Shown here one piece after another: positions 1 through 6,804 of a stretch of 7,085 nucleotides of DNA. The notes beneath the pieces were generated by a model. It saw only the letters and a program-made list of their open reading frames with translations. It was not told the DNA's origin and made no database searches. Numbering within the stretch: the first letter of the stretch is position 1; each line of letters begins with the position of its first letter. The stretch comes from an uncultured Pseudomonadota bacterium (lineage in GTDB: Bacteria; Desulfobacterota_B; Binatia; UBA9968), in the NCBI GenBank assembly GCA_946478635.1, contig CAMLCX010000248.1, forward strand, positions 1 through 7,085, given 5' to 3'. The position numbers and the translations under genes were made by a program.

Positions 1-931
1 GTCCCTGCCCGGTGGCGCCGATGTGGAGCACGTCGCGCGCAAATACGGGTAGCAGCGTCATGAACGGAATGATGAATATCGAGGAACAAACAATGATCAG
101 CAGGCTCGCGCGCACGGCTTCATTGTGCCAGCTGAATTTCCAGCCTTCGATGATGCTCTGGCCGAAGGATTCGTCGTGACCGTGTTTGGCGCGCGTGCTT
201 GCCGAAGCGTTGCGGTTGGAACGCAATTGCACCGTCCAGATGGTCGCAAGAAGATAACAGATCGCTTGCGCAGCATATGAACCGCCCGTGCCCATGATGG
301 CGATCAGAAAACCGGCCACGGCGGGCCCGGAGCTGCGCGACACGTTGAAGATAATCGAGTTGAGACCGATGGCGTTGGTCAGGTGATTGACCGGCACTGC
401 ATCGCCGATCATCGCGGCGCGCGCCGGCTGCTGAAACGCCTGCACCACGGACATGCCGAAAGCAGTGACGTAGACGTGCCAGGGTTCGATTCTCCCGGCG
501 AATATCAACGCGGCCAGGATGGCGTAGAGCAGTCCGTCGACCACCTGCGCGACCAGCACCTGCGCCTTGCGCGAGTATCGATCGGCCGCGCTTCCCGCCA
601 GGGGCGACAGCAGAAGAATCGGGATCGCTTGCACGCCGCGCACTAGGCCCAGTTGAAGAGTCGAGTTGGTAAGCTCGTAAAGCAACCAGCCGCGCGCCAC
701 CTGGTCCATCCAGGTCGCTTGCGACGCAAAGACCTGCGCGTACCAGATCAGGCGATACTCGCGGTAGCGCAGCGCCTCGAACATGCGCAAGCGGGTCAAA
801 CTTTGAATTGGCCGCCATCGCCGCTCGGACCCGAGTTCGAGCGCGTCGCCGTCTTGAACGGTTTCTTTAGCGGTGTCCGGGGATTTGAGAGCGGTGGTCG
901 AGGTTAGCGGAGAAATCGGATCGTCGTTCAT
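1..931 (-). CDS. MFS exporter, MFS_3 / EntS-like family (3' part cut off by window edge)
   Basis: This is an inner-membrane major facilitator superfamily transporter, probably a proton-coupled exporter of a small molecule or drug. The minus-strand frame is open from an ATG at 931 to the left edge, giving 310 residues. The first ~45 residues are polar and cytosolic. Residues 51-82 (FEALRYREY, then WMDQVARGWLLYEL) match the usual N-terminus of the MFS_3 (TMS effector / enterobactin-exporter-like) family. Residues ~92-115 and 125-147 are hydrophobic helices around the motif-A-like loop LAGSAADRYSRK (111-122). Further helices lie at ~152-166, 202-232 and 275-296. The visible end, PVFARDVLHIGATGQG, is the mid-protein loop typical of the family, so roughly 100-200 residues are missing. 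No Shine-Dalgarno precedes the ATG; Met50 (784) is an alternative start. A strong hairpin lies just upstream. The substrate cannot be read from the sequence. Confidence 0.88.
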   Translation of the reverse strand, partial: MNDDPISPLTSTTALKSPDTAKETVQDGDALELGSERRWRPIQSLTRLRMFEALRYREYRLIWYAQVFASQATWMDQVARGWLLYELTNSTLQLGLVRGVQAIPILLLSPLAGSAADRYSRKAQVLVAQVVDGLLYAILAALIFAGRIEPWHVYVTAFGMSVVQAFQQPARAAMIGDAVPVNHLTNAIGLNSIIFNVSRSSGPAVAGFLIAIMGTGGSYAAQAICYLLATIWTVQLRSNRNASASTRAKHGHDESFGQSIIEGWKFSWHNEAVRASLLIIVCSSIFIIPFMTLLPVFARDVLHIGATGQG

Positions 932-941
932 TTGCTTGCGT

Positions 942-971
942 CGGGTATCCGGTTCAAAGCCGGGATACCCG
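942..971 (-). promoter_or_regulatory. Stable hairpin in the leader of the MFS gene
   Basis: On the minus strand, the arm at 971-960 pairs with 952-942. The pairing is CGGGTATCC, one bulged C, then GG, against CCGGATACCCG, giving 11 base pairs around a 7-nt loop (959-953). It ends 10 nt before the proposed ATG at 931, where a ribosome-binding site would lie, and no Shine-Dalgarno is visible there. As RNA it could control translation of the exporter. As DNA, the 9-bp inverted repeat with a 12-bp spacer could be a repressor operator. There is no U-tract, so it is a poor intrinsic terminator. The structure is directly seen; its role is inferred. Confidence 0.45.
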
Positions 972-988
972 CCTGCGGCTATGTCTGT

Positions 989-1017
989 CAGCTATCAGGC
1001 GATCCGTAAATTTACAA
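989..1017 (-). promoter_or_regulatory. Weak candidate promoter for the MFS gene, with a 10-bp palindrome
   Basis: On the minus strand, TTGTAA (1017-1012) is a 4/6 match to a -35 box. It is followed after 17 nt by TAGCTG (994-989), a poor -10 preceded by an extended-type TG. The -35 overlaps a perfect palindrome, GTAAATTTAC (1006-1015), which could be a regulator site. The remainder of the ettA-MFS gap (932-1146) shows only short imperfect stems and no convincing intrinsic terminator for ettA. Confidence 0.18.
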
Positions 1018-1146
1018 TCCGCTGTGTTGGGGGAGGAGCGTGGGTAAGGGTCGACAACGCTATCCCTTCGGACCTAACAGGAAAAGGATCTGCCGCGCGC
1101 CAAGATTTCGCTCCCGTGATTCCTCGCGGAGCTTGTTCCGAGACGG

Positions 1147-2829
1147 CTAACCGCGCGTCAACGGCCGATACTTGATGCGATGCGGCTGCTCCGCGGCGGC
1201 GCCCAGGCGGCTCTTGCGGTCGGCTTCGTAGTCTGAATAGTTGCCGTCGAACCACACGACTTTGCTATCGCCTTCGAAGGCGAGGATGTGGGTGGCAATC
1301 CTATCGAGAAACCAGCGATCATGGGAGATGACCACGGCGCAGCCGGCGAAGTTTTCCAGCGCTTCCTCGAGCGCGCGCAGCGTGTTCACGTCCAAATCGT
1401 TAGTGGGTTCGTCGAGCAGCAACACGTTGGCGCCCTCTTTCAGCATCTTCGCGAGATGAACCCGATTGCGCTCGCCGCCCGACAGCGCGCCGACTTTCTT
1501 TTGCTGGTCGGTGCCGGAGAAGTTAAAGCGCGCCACGTAGGCACGGGAGTTCACCTCCCGATTGCCGATTTTGAGCAGGTCCATTCCACCGGAAATTTCT
1601 TCCCAGATCGATTTCTTGGGATCGAGCGTGCGGCTCTGGTCGACGTATCCGAGCACGACCGTATCGCCGATGCGAATCTTGCCGCTATCGGGCTGCTCCT
1701 GCTTTATAATCATGCGAAACAAGGTGGTCTTGCCGGCGCCGTTGGGACCGATCACGCCGACGATGCCGCCGGGGGGTAGCTTGAACGTCATGTCCTCGAC
1801 CAGCAGGTTGTCGCCGTACGATTTGCTCACGCCTTCGGCTTCGATCACGACGTTGCCGAGGCGAGGCCCTGCCGGAATGGGGATCTCCAGATCTTCGCGC
1901 CGCTTCTGCGATTCCTGGTCGAGCAATGATTCATATGCGGTGATGCGCGCCTTGCCTTTGGCCTGGCGCGCCTTCGGCGACATGCGAATCCATTCGAGCT
2001 CGCGCTGCAGCGTCTTCTGGCGCTCGCTCTCGGACTTTTCCTGCTGGCGCAAACGTTCCTGTTTTTGTTCCAGCCACGATGTGTAATTGCCTTTGAACGG
2101 AATGCCCTCGCCGCGATCGAGTTCCAGGATCCAACCGGCGACGTTGTCGAGAAAATACCGGTCATGGGTCACCGCGATAATCGTTCCCGGATAGCTCTGT
2201 AAATGGTGCTCGAGCCACGCGACCGATTCGGCATCGAGGTGATTGGTCGGCTCGTCGAGCAGGAGAATGTCGGGTTTCTGCAAAAGCAACCGGCATAGAG
2301 CAACACGGCGCCGCTCGCCGCCAGACAGCACTTTCACCGGCGTGTCCGATGGAGGACAACGCAGCGCATCCATGGCCATTTCGAGGCGCGCGTCGAGATC
2401 CCAGGCATCGAGATGGTCGAGCTTCTCCTGCACTTCACCTTGCCGCTCAAGCAGCTTGTTCATTTCATCGTCGGACATTTCTTCGGCGAACTTGGCGTTG
2501 ATCGCCTCGAACTCTTTAAGTAGTTTGACGGTCTCCTGAACCGCCTCCTCGACAACTTCGCGCACCGTGCGCGAATCGTCGAGCAACGGTTCTTGCTCGA
2601 GATGGCCGACCGTATAGCCCGGCGAGAGCACGGCCTCGCCATTGATCTCCTTGTCGACGCCCGCCATGATGCGCAGCAGCGACGATTTGCCCGAGCCGTT
2701 GAGGCCGATGACGCCGATCTTGGCGCCGTAAAAATACGATAGATAGATGTTTTTCAGGACGGCGCGCTTGTCGTAGAACTTGCTGACGCCGACCATCGAA
2801 TAGATAACTTTGTTGGGTTCAGTGCTCAT
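1147..2829 (-). CDS. ettA: Energy-dependent translational throttle protein EttA (ABC-F ATPase)
   Basis: This is a cytosolic, soluble ABC-F ATPase. In the EttA family it binds the ribosomal E site and, depending on the ATP/ADP ratio, gates the first elongation step. The protein has 560 residues, close to the ~555 usual for EttA. ABC1 has Walker A GLNGSGKS (42-49), signature LSGGE (168-172) and Walker [12 protein letters not shown] (189-199, catalytic Glu193). A charged helical insertion at ~90-142 is the EttA arm. The linker at ~243-325, with [12 protein letters not shown], is the P-site-tRNA interaction motif. ABC2 has GPNGAGKT (361-368), LSGGE (449-453) and [11 protein letters not shown] (470-480, Glu474). 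There is no transmembrane segment. The ATG at 2829 is supported by AGGA at 2842-2839, 9 nt upstream. The stop is TAG. vapC ends 50 nt upstream on the same strand. All ATPase residues look intact; the arm and linker favour EttA over Uup or antibiotic-resistance ABC-F proteins. Confidence 0.97.
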   Translation of the reverse strand: MSTEPNKVIYSMVGVSKFYDKRAVLKNIYLSYFYGAKIGVIGLNGSGKSSLLRIMAGVDKEINGEAVLSPGYTVGHLEQEPLLDDSRTVREVVEEAVQETVKLLKEFEAINAKFAEEMSDDEMNKLLERQGEVQEKLDHLDAWDLDARLEMAMDALRCPPSDTPVKVLSGGERRRVALCRLLLQKPDILLLDEPTNHLDAESVAWLEHHLQSYPGTIIAVTHDRYFLDNVAGWILELDRGEGIPFKGNYTSWLEQKQERLRQQEKSESERQKTLQRELEWIRMSPKARQAKGKARITAYESLLDQESQKRREDLEIPIPAGPRLGNVVIEAEGVSKSYGDNLLVEDMTFKLPPGGIVGVIGPNGAGKTTLFRMIIKQEQPDSGKIRIGDTVVLGYVDQSRTLDPKKSIWEEISGGMDLLKIGNREVNSRAYVARFNFSGTDQQKKVGALSGGERNRVHLAKMLKEGANVLLLDEPTNDLDVNTLRALEEALENFAGCAVVISHDRWFLDRIATHILAFEGDSKVVWFDGNYSDYEADRKSRLGAAAEQPHRIKYRPLTRG

Positions 2830-2853
2830 GAAATTGGGTCCTGTGCTTCAAGA

Positions 2854-2883
2854 TTTGTAAACGCAACTTCCCCGGCGCGTTAA
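2854..2883 (-). promoter_or_regulatory. Weak candidate promoter for ettA
   Basis: In the 50-nt vapC-ettA gap the minus strand has TTAACG (2883-2878, overlapping the vapC stop codon), an 18-nt spacer and TACAAA (2859-2854). Each box matches the sigma-70 consensus at four of six positions. It would give ettA a short leader carrying the AGGA ribosome-binding site at 2842-2839. Transcription of ettA by read-through from vapBC is equally possible. Confidence 0.22.
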
Positions 2884-3281
2884 GACAGCCGGATGTTTTC
2901 CACAGCAATTCCGAGTGAAAGGGCGCGCGAAAGAGGACCATCAGCCGTGAGAAGCGCCGCGTCAGCAAGCCGGGCGGCGGCTACGTAGAAAGCGTCGTAA
3001 GCGCTAACATTGTTGCGGTGCTGCCATGCTGTCCGGACCAGCGGTCGATGTGGAATGCGGTCGATCGACCATTCCATAAGATCTTCTATCGCGAGGAGTG
3101 CACGCTGCTCAGTGAGCTGACGGCGCAGTACGGCGCGCCTAAGAACCGACAATACTTCGATGTCCAGCAACTCCGGAGCGAGCAAAGTTGCGTCTTCAAT
3201 GAAGCCGGCGATCTTCAGACCTAATGCGGTCCGAAGCAGGTATTCCGTAGCGGCGGATGCGTCGATAACGTAACGGCTCAC
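2880..3281 (-). CDS. vapC: VapC-family PIN-domain ribonuclease toxin
   Basis: This is the toxin of a type II toxin-antitoxin pair. VapC PIN proteins are Mg2+-dependent endoribonucleases that usually cut tRNA or rRNA and stop translation. The 133 residues are the normal family length. The acidic quartet is present: Asp7 (YVIDASA), Glu42 (LLDIEVLSVLRR), Asp96 (SAYDAFYVAAA) and Asp114 (LLTADGPLSR), so the active site looks intact. The start codon is GTG (3281-3279), and its bases overlap the vapB stop as GTGA. This indicates translational coupling, which keeps toxin synthesis dependent on antitoxin translation. The stop is TAA at 2882-2880. The RNA target cannot be predicted from this sequence. 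Confidence 0.93.
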   Translation of the reverse strand: MSRYVIDASAATEYLLRTALGLKIAGFIEDATLLAPELLDIEVLSVLRRAVLRRQLTEQRALLAIEDLMEWSIDRIPHRPLVRTAWQHRNNVSAYDAFYVAAARLADAALLTADGPLSRALSLGIAVENIRLS

Positions 3282-3511
3282 GACAGGTCACTGTCGCGCT
3301 GTCGCCGTTCTTGTTCAAGTAAGTCTGCGGCCGAACTGCCAAGCCTAGTCGGAGGACGACCGGAAAATCGTTTATGCCATTCTCGGCGCGCGACCTCTCG
3401 CTCGATGGCTTCCAGGATGATTTCCCCAAGCGTGCACTCCTGCTCGCGCGCGTAGCGGCGCAGCCGGTTGTGCAGCTTCTCGGGAATATTCTTGACTTGG
3501 ATATTCGCCAT
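3278..3511 (-). CDS. vapB: VapB antitoxin, FitA-like ribbon-helix-helix protein
   Basis: This is the antitoxin that neutralises the adjacent VapC and represses its own operon. It has 77 residues. Residues 2-9 (ANIQVKNI) form the DNA-reading strand. Helices follow at ~11-25 (EKLHNRLRRYAREQE) and ~28-43 (LGEIILEAIEREVARR), the FitA/Arc-type ribbon-helix-helix pattern. The tail (~50-77, containing AADLLEQERRQR) is charged and probably wraps the toxin. The ATG at 3511 has no Shine-Dalgarno; the preceding bases are TAGTTTAACTGC, so a leaderless or near-leaderless transcript is possible. The TGA stop lies within the GTGA overlap with vapC. Upstream lies a palindrome likely to be its operator. Confidence 0.9.
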   Translation of the reverse strand: MANIQVKNIPEKLHNRLRRYAREQECTLGEIILEAIEREVARREWHKRFSGRPPTRLGSSAADLLEQERRQRDSDLS

Positions 3512-3517
3512 GCAGTT

Positions 3518-3546
3518 AAACTAGCATGCCGCTGGCATGCCGGCAA
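3518..3546 (-). promoter_or_regulatory. Probable vapBC operator, with overlapping candidate promoter
   Basis: A perfect inverted repeat, GCATGCC-GCT-GGCATGC (3524-3540), lies 12 nt upstream of the vapB ATG. The octamer GCATGCCG also occurs twice on the plus strand (3524-3531 and 3535-3542), 11 bp apart, about one helical turn. That suits side-by-side binding of ribbon-helix-helix dimers. On the minus strand the 17-bp palindrome exactly fills the gap between TTGCCG (3546-3541, a 4/6 match to -35) and TAGTTT (3523-3518, a weak -10). VapB binding there would block RNA polymerase. The repeat is seen; the promoter boxes and the repression are inferred. Confidence 0.55.
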
Positions 3547-3590
3547 CATCCTCCGCTGCGCGTCGCGGTCGGATACGGTATGTCGGCTCG

Positions 3591-3606
3591 GCGATTGTTT
3601 AATCGC
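3591..3606. repeat. Small perfect inverted repeat in the vapB-LLM divergent gap
   Basis: GCGATT-GTTT-AATCGC is a perfect 6-bp inverted repeat with a 4-nt loop. It lies between vapB and the oxidoreductase gene, about 50 bp upstream of the latter's ATG. A possible plus-strand -10 (TAGAAT, 3620-3625) follows 14 nt later, so the repeat could be an operator for the oxidoreductase gene. It may equally be chance. Confidence 0.22.
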
Positions 3607-3657
3607 TCGCCTGTCGGATTAGAATGTGCAACAAAGGTGAGATCCTCGCATCTGTCC

Positions 3658-4647
3658 ATGACAACGAAAATAAAATTTGGCCTATTGCTGCCGCACTTTT
3701 GTGAGCATGCGTCGGCGGCGAGTTGCCTTGAAGGCGCAAAACTCGCCGAGGCGTATGGCTTCGACTCGGTTTGGGTGCGGGATCATCTGGTCTTTGAGCC
3801 CCATGGCATCGAGGGAAACGATAACACGCACATCGAAGGCCTGCTGATGCTGGCGGCGATCGCCGCCGTGACGAAAAACATTTTGCTCGGCACGTCGATG
3901 GCGATCTGCCATCGCCATCCGATTCACCTGGCGCAGCTCTTCGCCGGCCTGAGCGCCATTTCCCAGGGCCGAGTCATCATGGGAATGGGTTTGGGCGGAT
4001 TTCCTCACGAATTTGCCGCGGCGGGATATCCGACAGGCCTCGACGCGCGTGCCGAGCTGGTGCGCAGCAACGTGCGGATCTGCCGGCGGTTGTGGACCGG
4101 CGAAAGAGTTTCTTTCAAGAATGACTATTTCGATTTCACCGACGTGGCGCTCAAACCGATTCCCGTAAACCCGATTCCCATCTGGTACGGCGGCGGCACG
4201 CCGGCCGCGTGCCGCCGCGCGGTCGAATATTGCGACGGCTGGATGCCCGCGCGCATAACTCTGGCGACCTTCGCAAAGTTGATCGAGTATATCCGCGAGC
4301 TTTGTCAGAAGGCCGGCAAACCGATGCTCAGCGCAGCGGTGATGCCGTTTACCAGCGTAAGCGAAGATCGCGACACCGCGCTGAGGAATATAAACGTCGA
4401 ATCCCTGATCGCCGAGGCGAACAAGTTTCCGACCTGGGTGAAACCGACGAGCGGAACATTTTCGACCGTGGACGATATTCGCGGTTTTGTTCTGGCTGGC
4501 ACGCCGGCGGATATTGCGCGGGATGTGCGCGCCTATGAACAAGCGGGCGCGGATCACATCGTCTTCGATCTGCGCTTTCGCTACGCCGATTGGCTGGAGC
4601 AGATCGATCTTTTGGGCAAAGAAGTGTTGCCGATGTTACGAGCCTAA
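3658..4647 (+). CDS. LLM-class (luciferase-like) flavin/F420-dependent oxidoreductase
   Basis: This is a cytosolic TIM-barrel oxidoreductase of the bacterial-luciferase superfamily, using FMN or coenzyme F420. Its substrate is not recognisable. With the ATG at 3658 it has 329 residues, normal for the family. It begins with the barrel strand FGLLLPHF (7-14). Then come FDSVWVRDH (35-43), LLGTSMAICHRHPIHLAQ (76-93), GRVIMGMGLGG (104-114), the insertion around RAELVRSNVRICRRLWTGE (131-149), PIPIWYGGG (172-180) and the C-terminal cofactor-side segment GTPADIARDVRAYEQAGADH (281-300). The frame stays open upstream to 3526, but those residues are not family-like. GTG at 3637 is an alternative start. 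No Shine-Dalgarno fits the ATG closely; GGTGAG at 3636-3641 is 16 nt away. The gene is alone: vapB is divergent upstream and the NRPS gene convergent downstream. Its GC content is high (about 70% in one sampled line). Cofactor choice is uncertain. Confidence 0.92.
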   Translation: MTTKIKFGLLLPHFCEHASAASCLEGAKLAEAYGFDSVWVRDHLVFEPHGIEGNDNTHIEGLLMLAAIAAVTKNILLGTSMAICHRHPIHLAQLFAGLSAISQGRVIMGMGLGGFPHEFAAAGYPTGLDARAELVRSNVRICRRLWTGERVSFKNDYFDFTDVALKPIPVNPIPIWYGGGTPAACRRAVEYCDGWMPARITLATFAKLIEYIRELCQKAGKPMLSAAVMPFTSVSEDRDTALRNINVESLIAEANKFPTWVKPTSGTFSTVDDIRGFVLAGTPADIARDVRAYEQAGADHIVFDLRFRYADWLEQIDLLGKEVLPMLRA

Positions 4648-4654
4648 TGCGGAG

Positions 4655-4685
4655 GCGGCTCGCCCGGCGATTGAAAATCAGCCGC
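4655..4685. terminator. Weak bulged hairpin between convergent genes
   Basis: The 49-nt gap between the convergent stop codons contains GCGGCT (4655-4660) pairing with AGCCGC (4680-4685). Stacked inside is GATT-GAA-AATC (4669-4679), leaving an eight-base bulge (4661-4668). No T-tract follows directly on either strand; the nearest on the plus strand begins about 25 nt later. It could be a weak bidirectional terminator, but support is slight. Confidence 0.2.
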
Positions 4686-4696
4686 GATCTCAAATG

Positions 4697-6691
4697 CTAT
4701 TTAGTCTCTTTTTCGAGGAGACAACGCGACTCTTCTTCGGTGAGGGACTCGACATCCGCAAGGATACCGAGATCCGCGGCTCCTATTCCCCGCGCCAGGC
4801 GCCGTTCGACGATCTTTGCCGTGTGCTCCACCGTCGGGTGCTCAAAAAATTCCCGGAGACTAATTTCAACGCCAAAGGTGTCAATTATTCGAGCAATGGT
4901 CCTATTTGCAAGCAACGAATGGCCTCCAAGATCGAAGAAGCTGTCGTGAATTCCGACTCGATTGACTCCCAACACATTGCTCCATATATCCGCGATTCGC
5001 CTTTCAGTGGGACTGCGTGGATCTGCGGACTGTGTGTCGACCTCGAGCGCCGCATTGTCGGGATCGGGAAGCGATGAGCGGTTTAGTTTTCCACTCGGAG
5101 TCAATGGCAAAGCGTCCAACTGCACAAAAGTCGCAGGCACCATATAGGGCGGGAGCCGAGCTTCTAAAAAACCGCGCAATTGATGGCTCGGCACGCTATG
5201 TTCTTCACGCACGACGATATACGCTACCAGTCGCTTTTCTTCGGGCGTCTGGGTATGGACCGCGACTGCGGTTTCCCGAATTGCTGGATGCTCAAGCAGC
5301 GCTGTCTCAATTTGCTCAAGCTCGATCCGATGGCCGCGGATCTTGACCTGTAAATCTTTTCGCCCCAGATGGACCAGGCAGCCATCCGGCAGCATGTATC
5401 CCACGTCCCCGGTTCGATAAATTCTTCTGTCGGGCGCAGCCGGGTCACACAAGAAAGAGCCTTGGGTCAGCTGCGGTTGACGCCAATATCCGGGCGAGAG
5501 GTAAGGGCTTTCGATCGCTATTTCGCCAACCTGGTTGAACCCCACCTCGTTGCCGGTCTCACCGAGCAACAGAATTTGGAGATCTTCAATTGCAAATCCA
5601 ACCGGCACGATATTACCTGAGAACCGGGCTGCTTTGTCGATGAAATACAAACAAACATTCCCGGTCTCGGTCAGGCCGAATCTATTCACAAGAATGCAGT
5701 CCGAAGCGAAGTGTTTCTTATACGACTCCACGTCGCGCGCTGAAACCGGCTCGCTGCCCAGAACAATCCTTCGAACGGTGGGAAGAGACTCTTGGTCGTT
5801 CAAGCCGTCGACAAAATGGCGAAAAGCGGTCGGCACCCAGTGAAATACAGTAATCTTCTCTTCACGCAGCCATTGAGTTAGCTTGATTGTCCCCTCTTCC
5901 GCAACGGAATACGGAAACAACGCCGCGCCGTTCAACAGTGCTCCGAAAATGTCCAAGCGAGACGCGCTGAAACCATGAGAATGGAACAGTGTCAGCCGGT
6001 CGCTGGCGCCGAGCTGAAGGGCGTTGGTATAGCTCATGGTCTGATGCAGGACATGGCGATGATTTTGCGCGATCCCCTTCGGATGTCCCGTCGAGCCCGA
6101 CGTATAAAACAGGTACGCGAAACTATCGGGAGGCGTTAAGAGTCCGGGATTCTCGTCCGGCAGATCGGAATCGAGATCGTCCATATTAAGGACATCTCGT
6201 GAATCACCGGCCAAATTCACGGCAAACCGAAGATTGACTTTGTTGGTGACGATGAGCGAGGCTCCGGCGTCTTCCACAACGGCGGCAAGCCAATCGCCCG
6301 GGTAGGAGGGATCCAGCGAAACGTAAAACTTTCCCGCCTTTAACACCCCAAGGATCGCCGCAACCGCAGTCATTCCCTGATCCAGCAGCAAGGCAACCGG
6401 CTCTTCCCGCGTGCCGCGCCGAGCGAGGAGCGCGTGCGCGATGCGATTGGCGGCCCGATTGAGCCGATCATAAGTCAGGCTCTGCCCCTTGGCTTTGACA
6501 GCGAGCCGGTCGGAACATTTTTGGACTTGCCTTTCAAACCGCTCGATAATCGACTGGTTAATTTCGAATCTATCGAAAGGAACAAAAGCTCCGTGCGGAG
6601 CGTTGTTCGGTTCTCGCGAAGTTTTCGTCGGAACCTCGGTCATGACGAGCCGGGAGGTTGCTTCATCTGGACGTTCTCCAATACGACACAT
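4697..6691 (-). CDS. Stand-alone NRPS module: adenylation domain plus peptidyl carrier protein
   Basis: This cytosolic enzyme should activate a carboxylic acid with ATP and load it on its own phosphopantetheine arm. It has 664 residues. Adenylation motifs: A1 LTYDRLN (72-78), A2 LKAGKFYVSLDPSYP (117-131), A3 YTSGSTGHPKG (196-206), A5 NRFGLTETG (336-344), A6 GEIAIESPYLSPGYW (389-403), A7 YRTGDV (425-430), A8 GRKDLQVKIRG (443-453), A9 LPPYMVP (513-519) and A10 PSGKLNR (532-538, Lys535). The carrier has DLGGHSL (587-593) with Ser592 as the attachment site. A charged tail (~633-664) ends in LTEEESRCLLE, a common NRPS C-terminal pattern. Condensation and thioesterase domains are absent. At A4, GFSASRLDIFG (240-250) replaces the usual FDxS, so the Asp that binds the alpha-amino group is Ser242. 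Met17 (6643) is an equally plausible start; neither start has a Shine-Dalgarno. Two sampled lines are about 48-52% GC, below neighbouring genes. The product is unknown. Confidence 0.93.
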   Translation of the reverse strand: MCRIGERPDEATSRLVMTEVPTKTSREPNNAPHGAFVPFDRFEINQSIIERFERQVQKCSDRLAVKAKGQSLTYDRLNRAANRIAHALLARRGTREEPVALLLDQGMTAVAAILGVLKAGKFYVSLDPSYPGDWLAAVVEDAGASLIVTNKVNLRFAVNLAGDSRDVLNMDDLDSDLPDENPGLLTPPDSFAYLFYTSGSTGHPKGIAQNHRHVLHQTMSYTNALQLGASDRLTLFHSHGFSASRLDIFGALLNGAALFPYSVAEEGTIKLTQWLREEKITVFHWVPTAFRHFVDGLNDQESLPTVRRIVLGSEPVSARDVESYKKHFASDCILVNRFGLTETGNVCLYFIDKAARFSGNIVPVGFAIEDLQILLLGETGNEVGFNQVGEIAIESPYLSPGYWRQPQLTQGSFLCDPAAPDRRIYRTGDVGYMLPDGCLVHLGRKDLQVKIRGHRIELEQIETALLEHPAIRETAVAVHTQTPEEKRLVAYIVVREEHSVPSHQLRGFLEARLPPYMVPATFVQLDALPLTPSGKLNRSSLPDPDNAALEVDTQSADPRSPTERRIADIWSNVLGVNRVGIHDSFFDLGGHSLLANRTIARIIDTFGVEISLREFFEHPTVEHTAKIVERRLARGIGAADLGILADVESLTEEESRCLLEKETK

Positions 6692-6711
6692 GAGATCGGA
6701 ATAAAACGTCG

Positions 6712-6801
6712 CATTCTGTGGAATTTGTCGATATGCTCACGCCGTTTATCGGCCAACGGATGGATGACATCCGGCGGGCGAACCCTGCACCGAATTTATA
6801 A
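6712..6801 (+). pseudogene. Possible 3' remnant of an unidentified gene
   Basis: A short plus-strand frame encodes SVEFVDMLTPFIGQRM, then DDIRRANPAPNL, and a TAA stop (6799-6801). It reads like the natural C-terminus of a soluble protein and is followed 3 nt later by a terminator-like hairpin. The frame is closed by TGA at 6691-6693, where it meets the divergent NRPS start, so any original 5' part is missing. I do not recognise the family. It may be chance; the main support is the combination of protein-like residues, stop and hairpin. Confidence 0.2.
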
Positions 6802-6804
6802 TGG

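Noticed and set aside
120..818. 232-codon minus-strand frame under the MFS gene
   Set aside because: It is out of frame with the clear MFS reading, is Arg/Ala-rich and low in hydrophobic segments, and has no recognisable motif; it is a shadow frame.
1288..2086. Long plus-strand frames (1288-1779 and 1562-2086) antisense to ettA
   Set aside because: EttA is certain on the minus strand across this whole stretch; the antisense frames overlap each other and lack motifs.
3526..3657. 44-residue upstream extension of the LLM oxidoreductase
   Set aside because: The residues do not match the family's N-terminus, which begins with the FGLLLPHF strand right after the ATG at 3658, and the extension would run through the vapBC operator.
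3682..4557. 291-codon minus-strand frame antisense to the LLM oxidoreductase gene
   Set aside because: The plus-strand protein has strong family motifs throughout; the antisense frame is Arg/His-rich with no motif and is typical of high-GC shadow frames.
6797..6802. Perfect TATAAT on the plus strand
   Set aside because: There is no -35-like sequence 16-18 nt upstream, the bases overlap a TAA stop codon, and a terminator-like hairpin follows at once.
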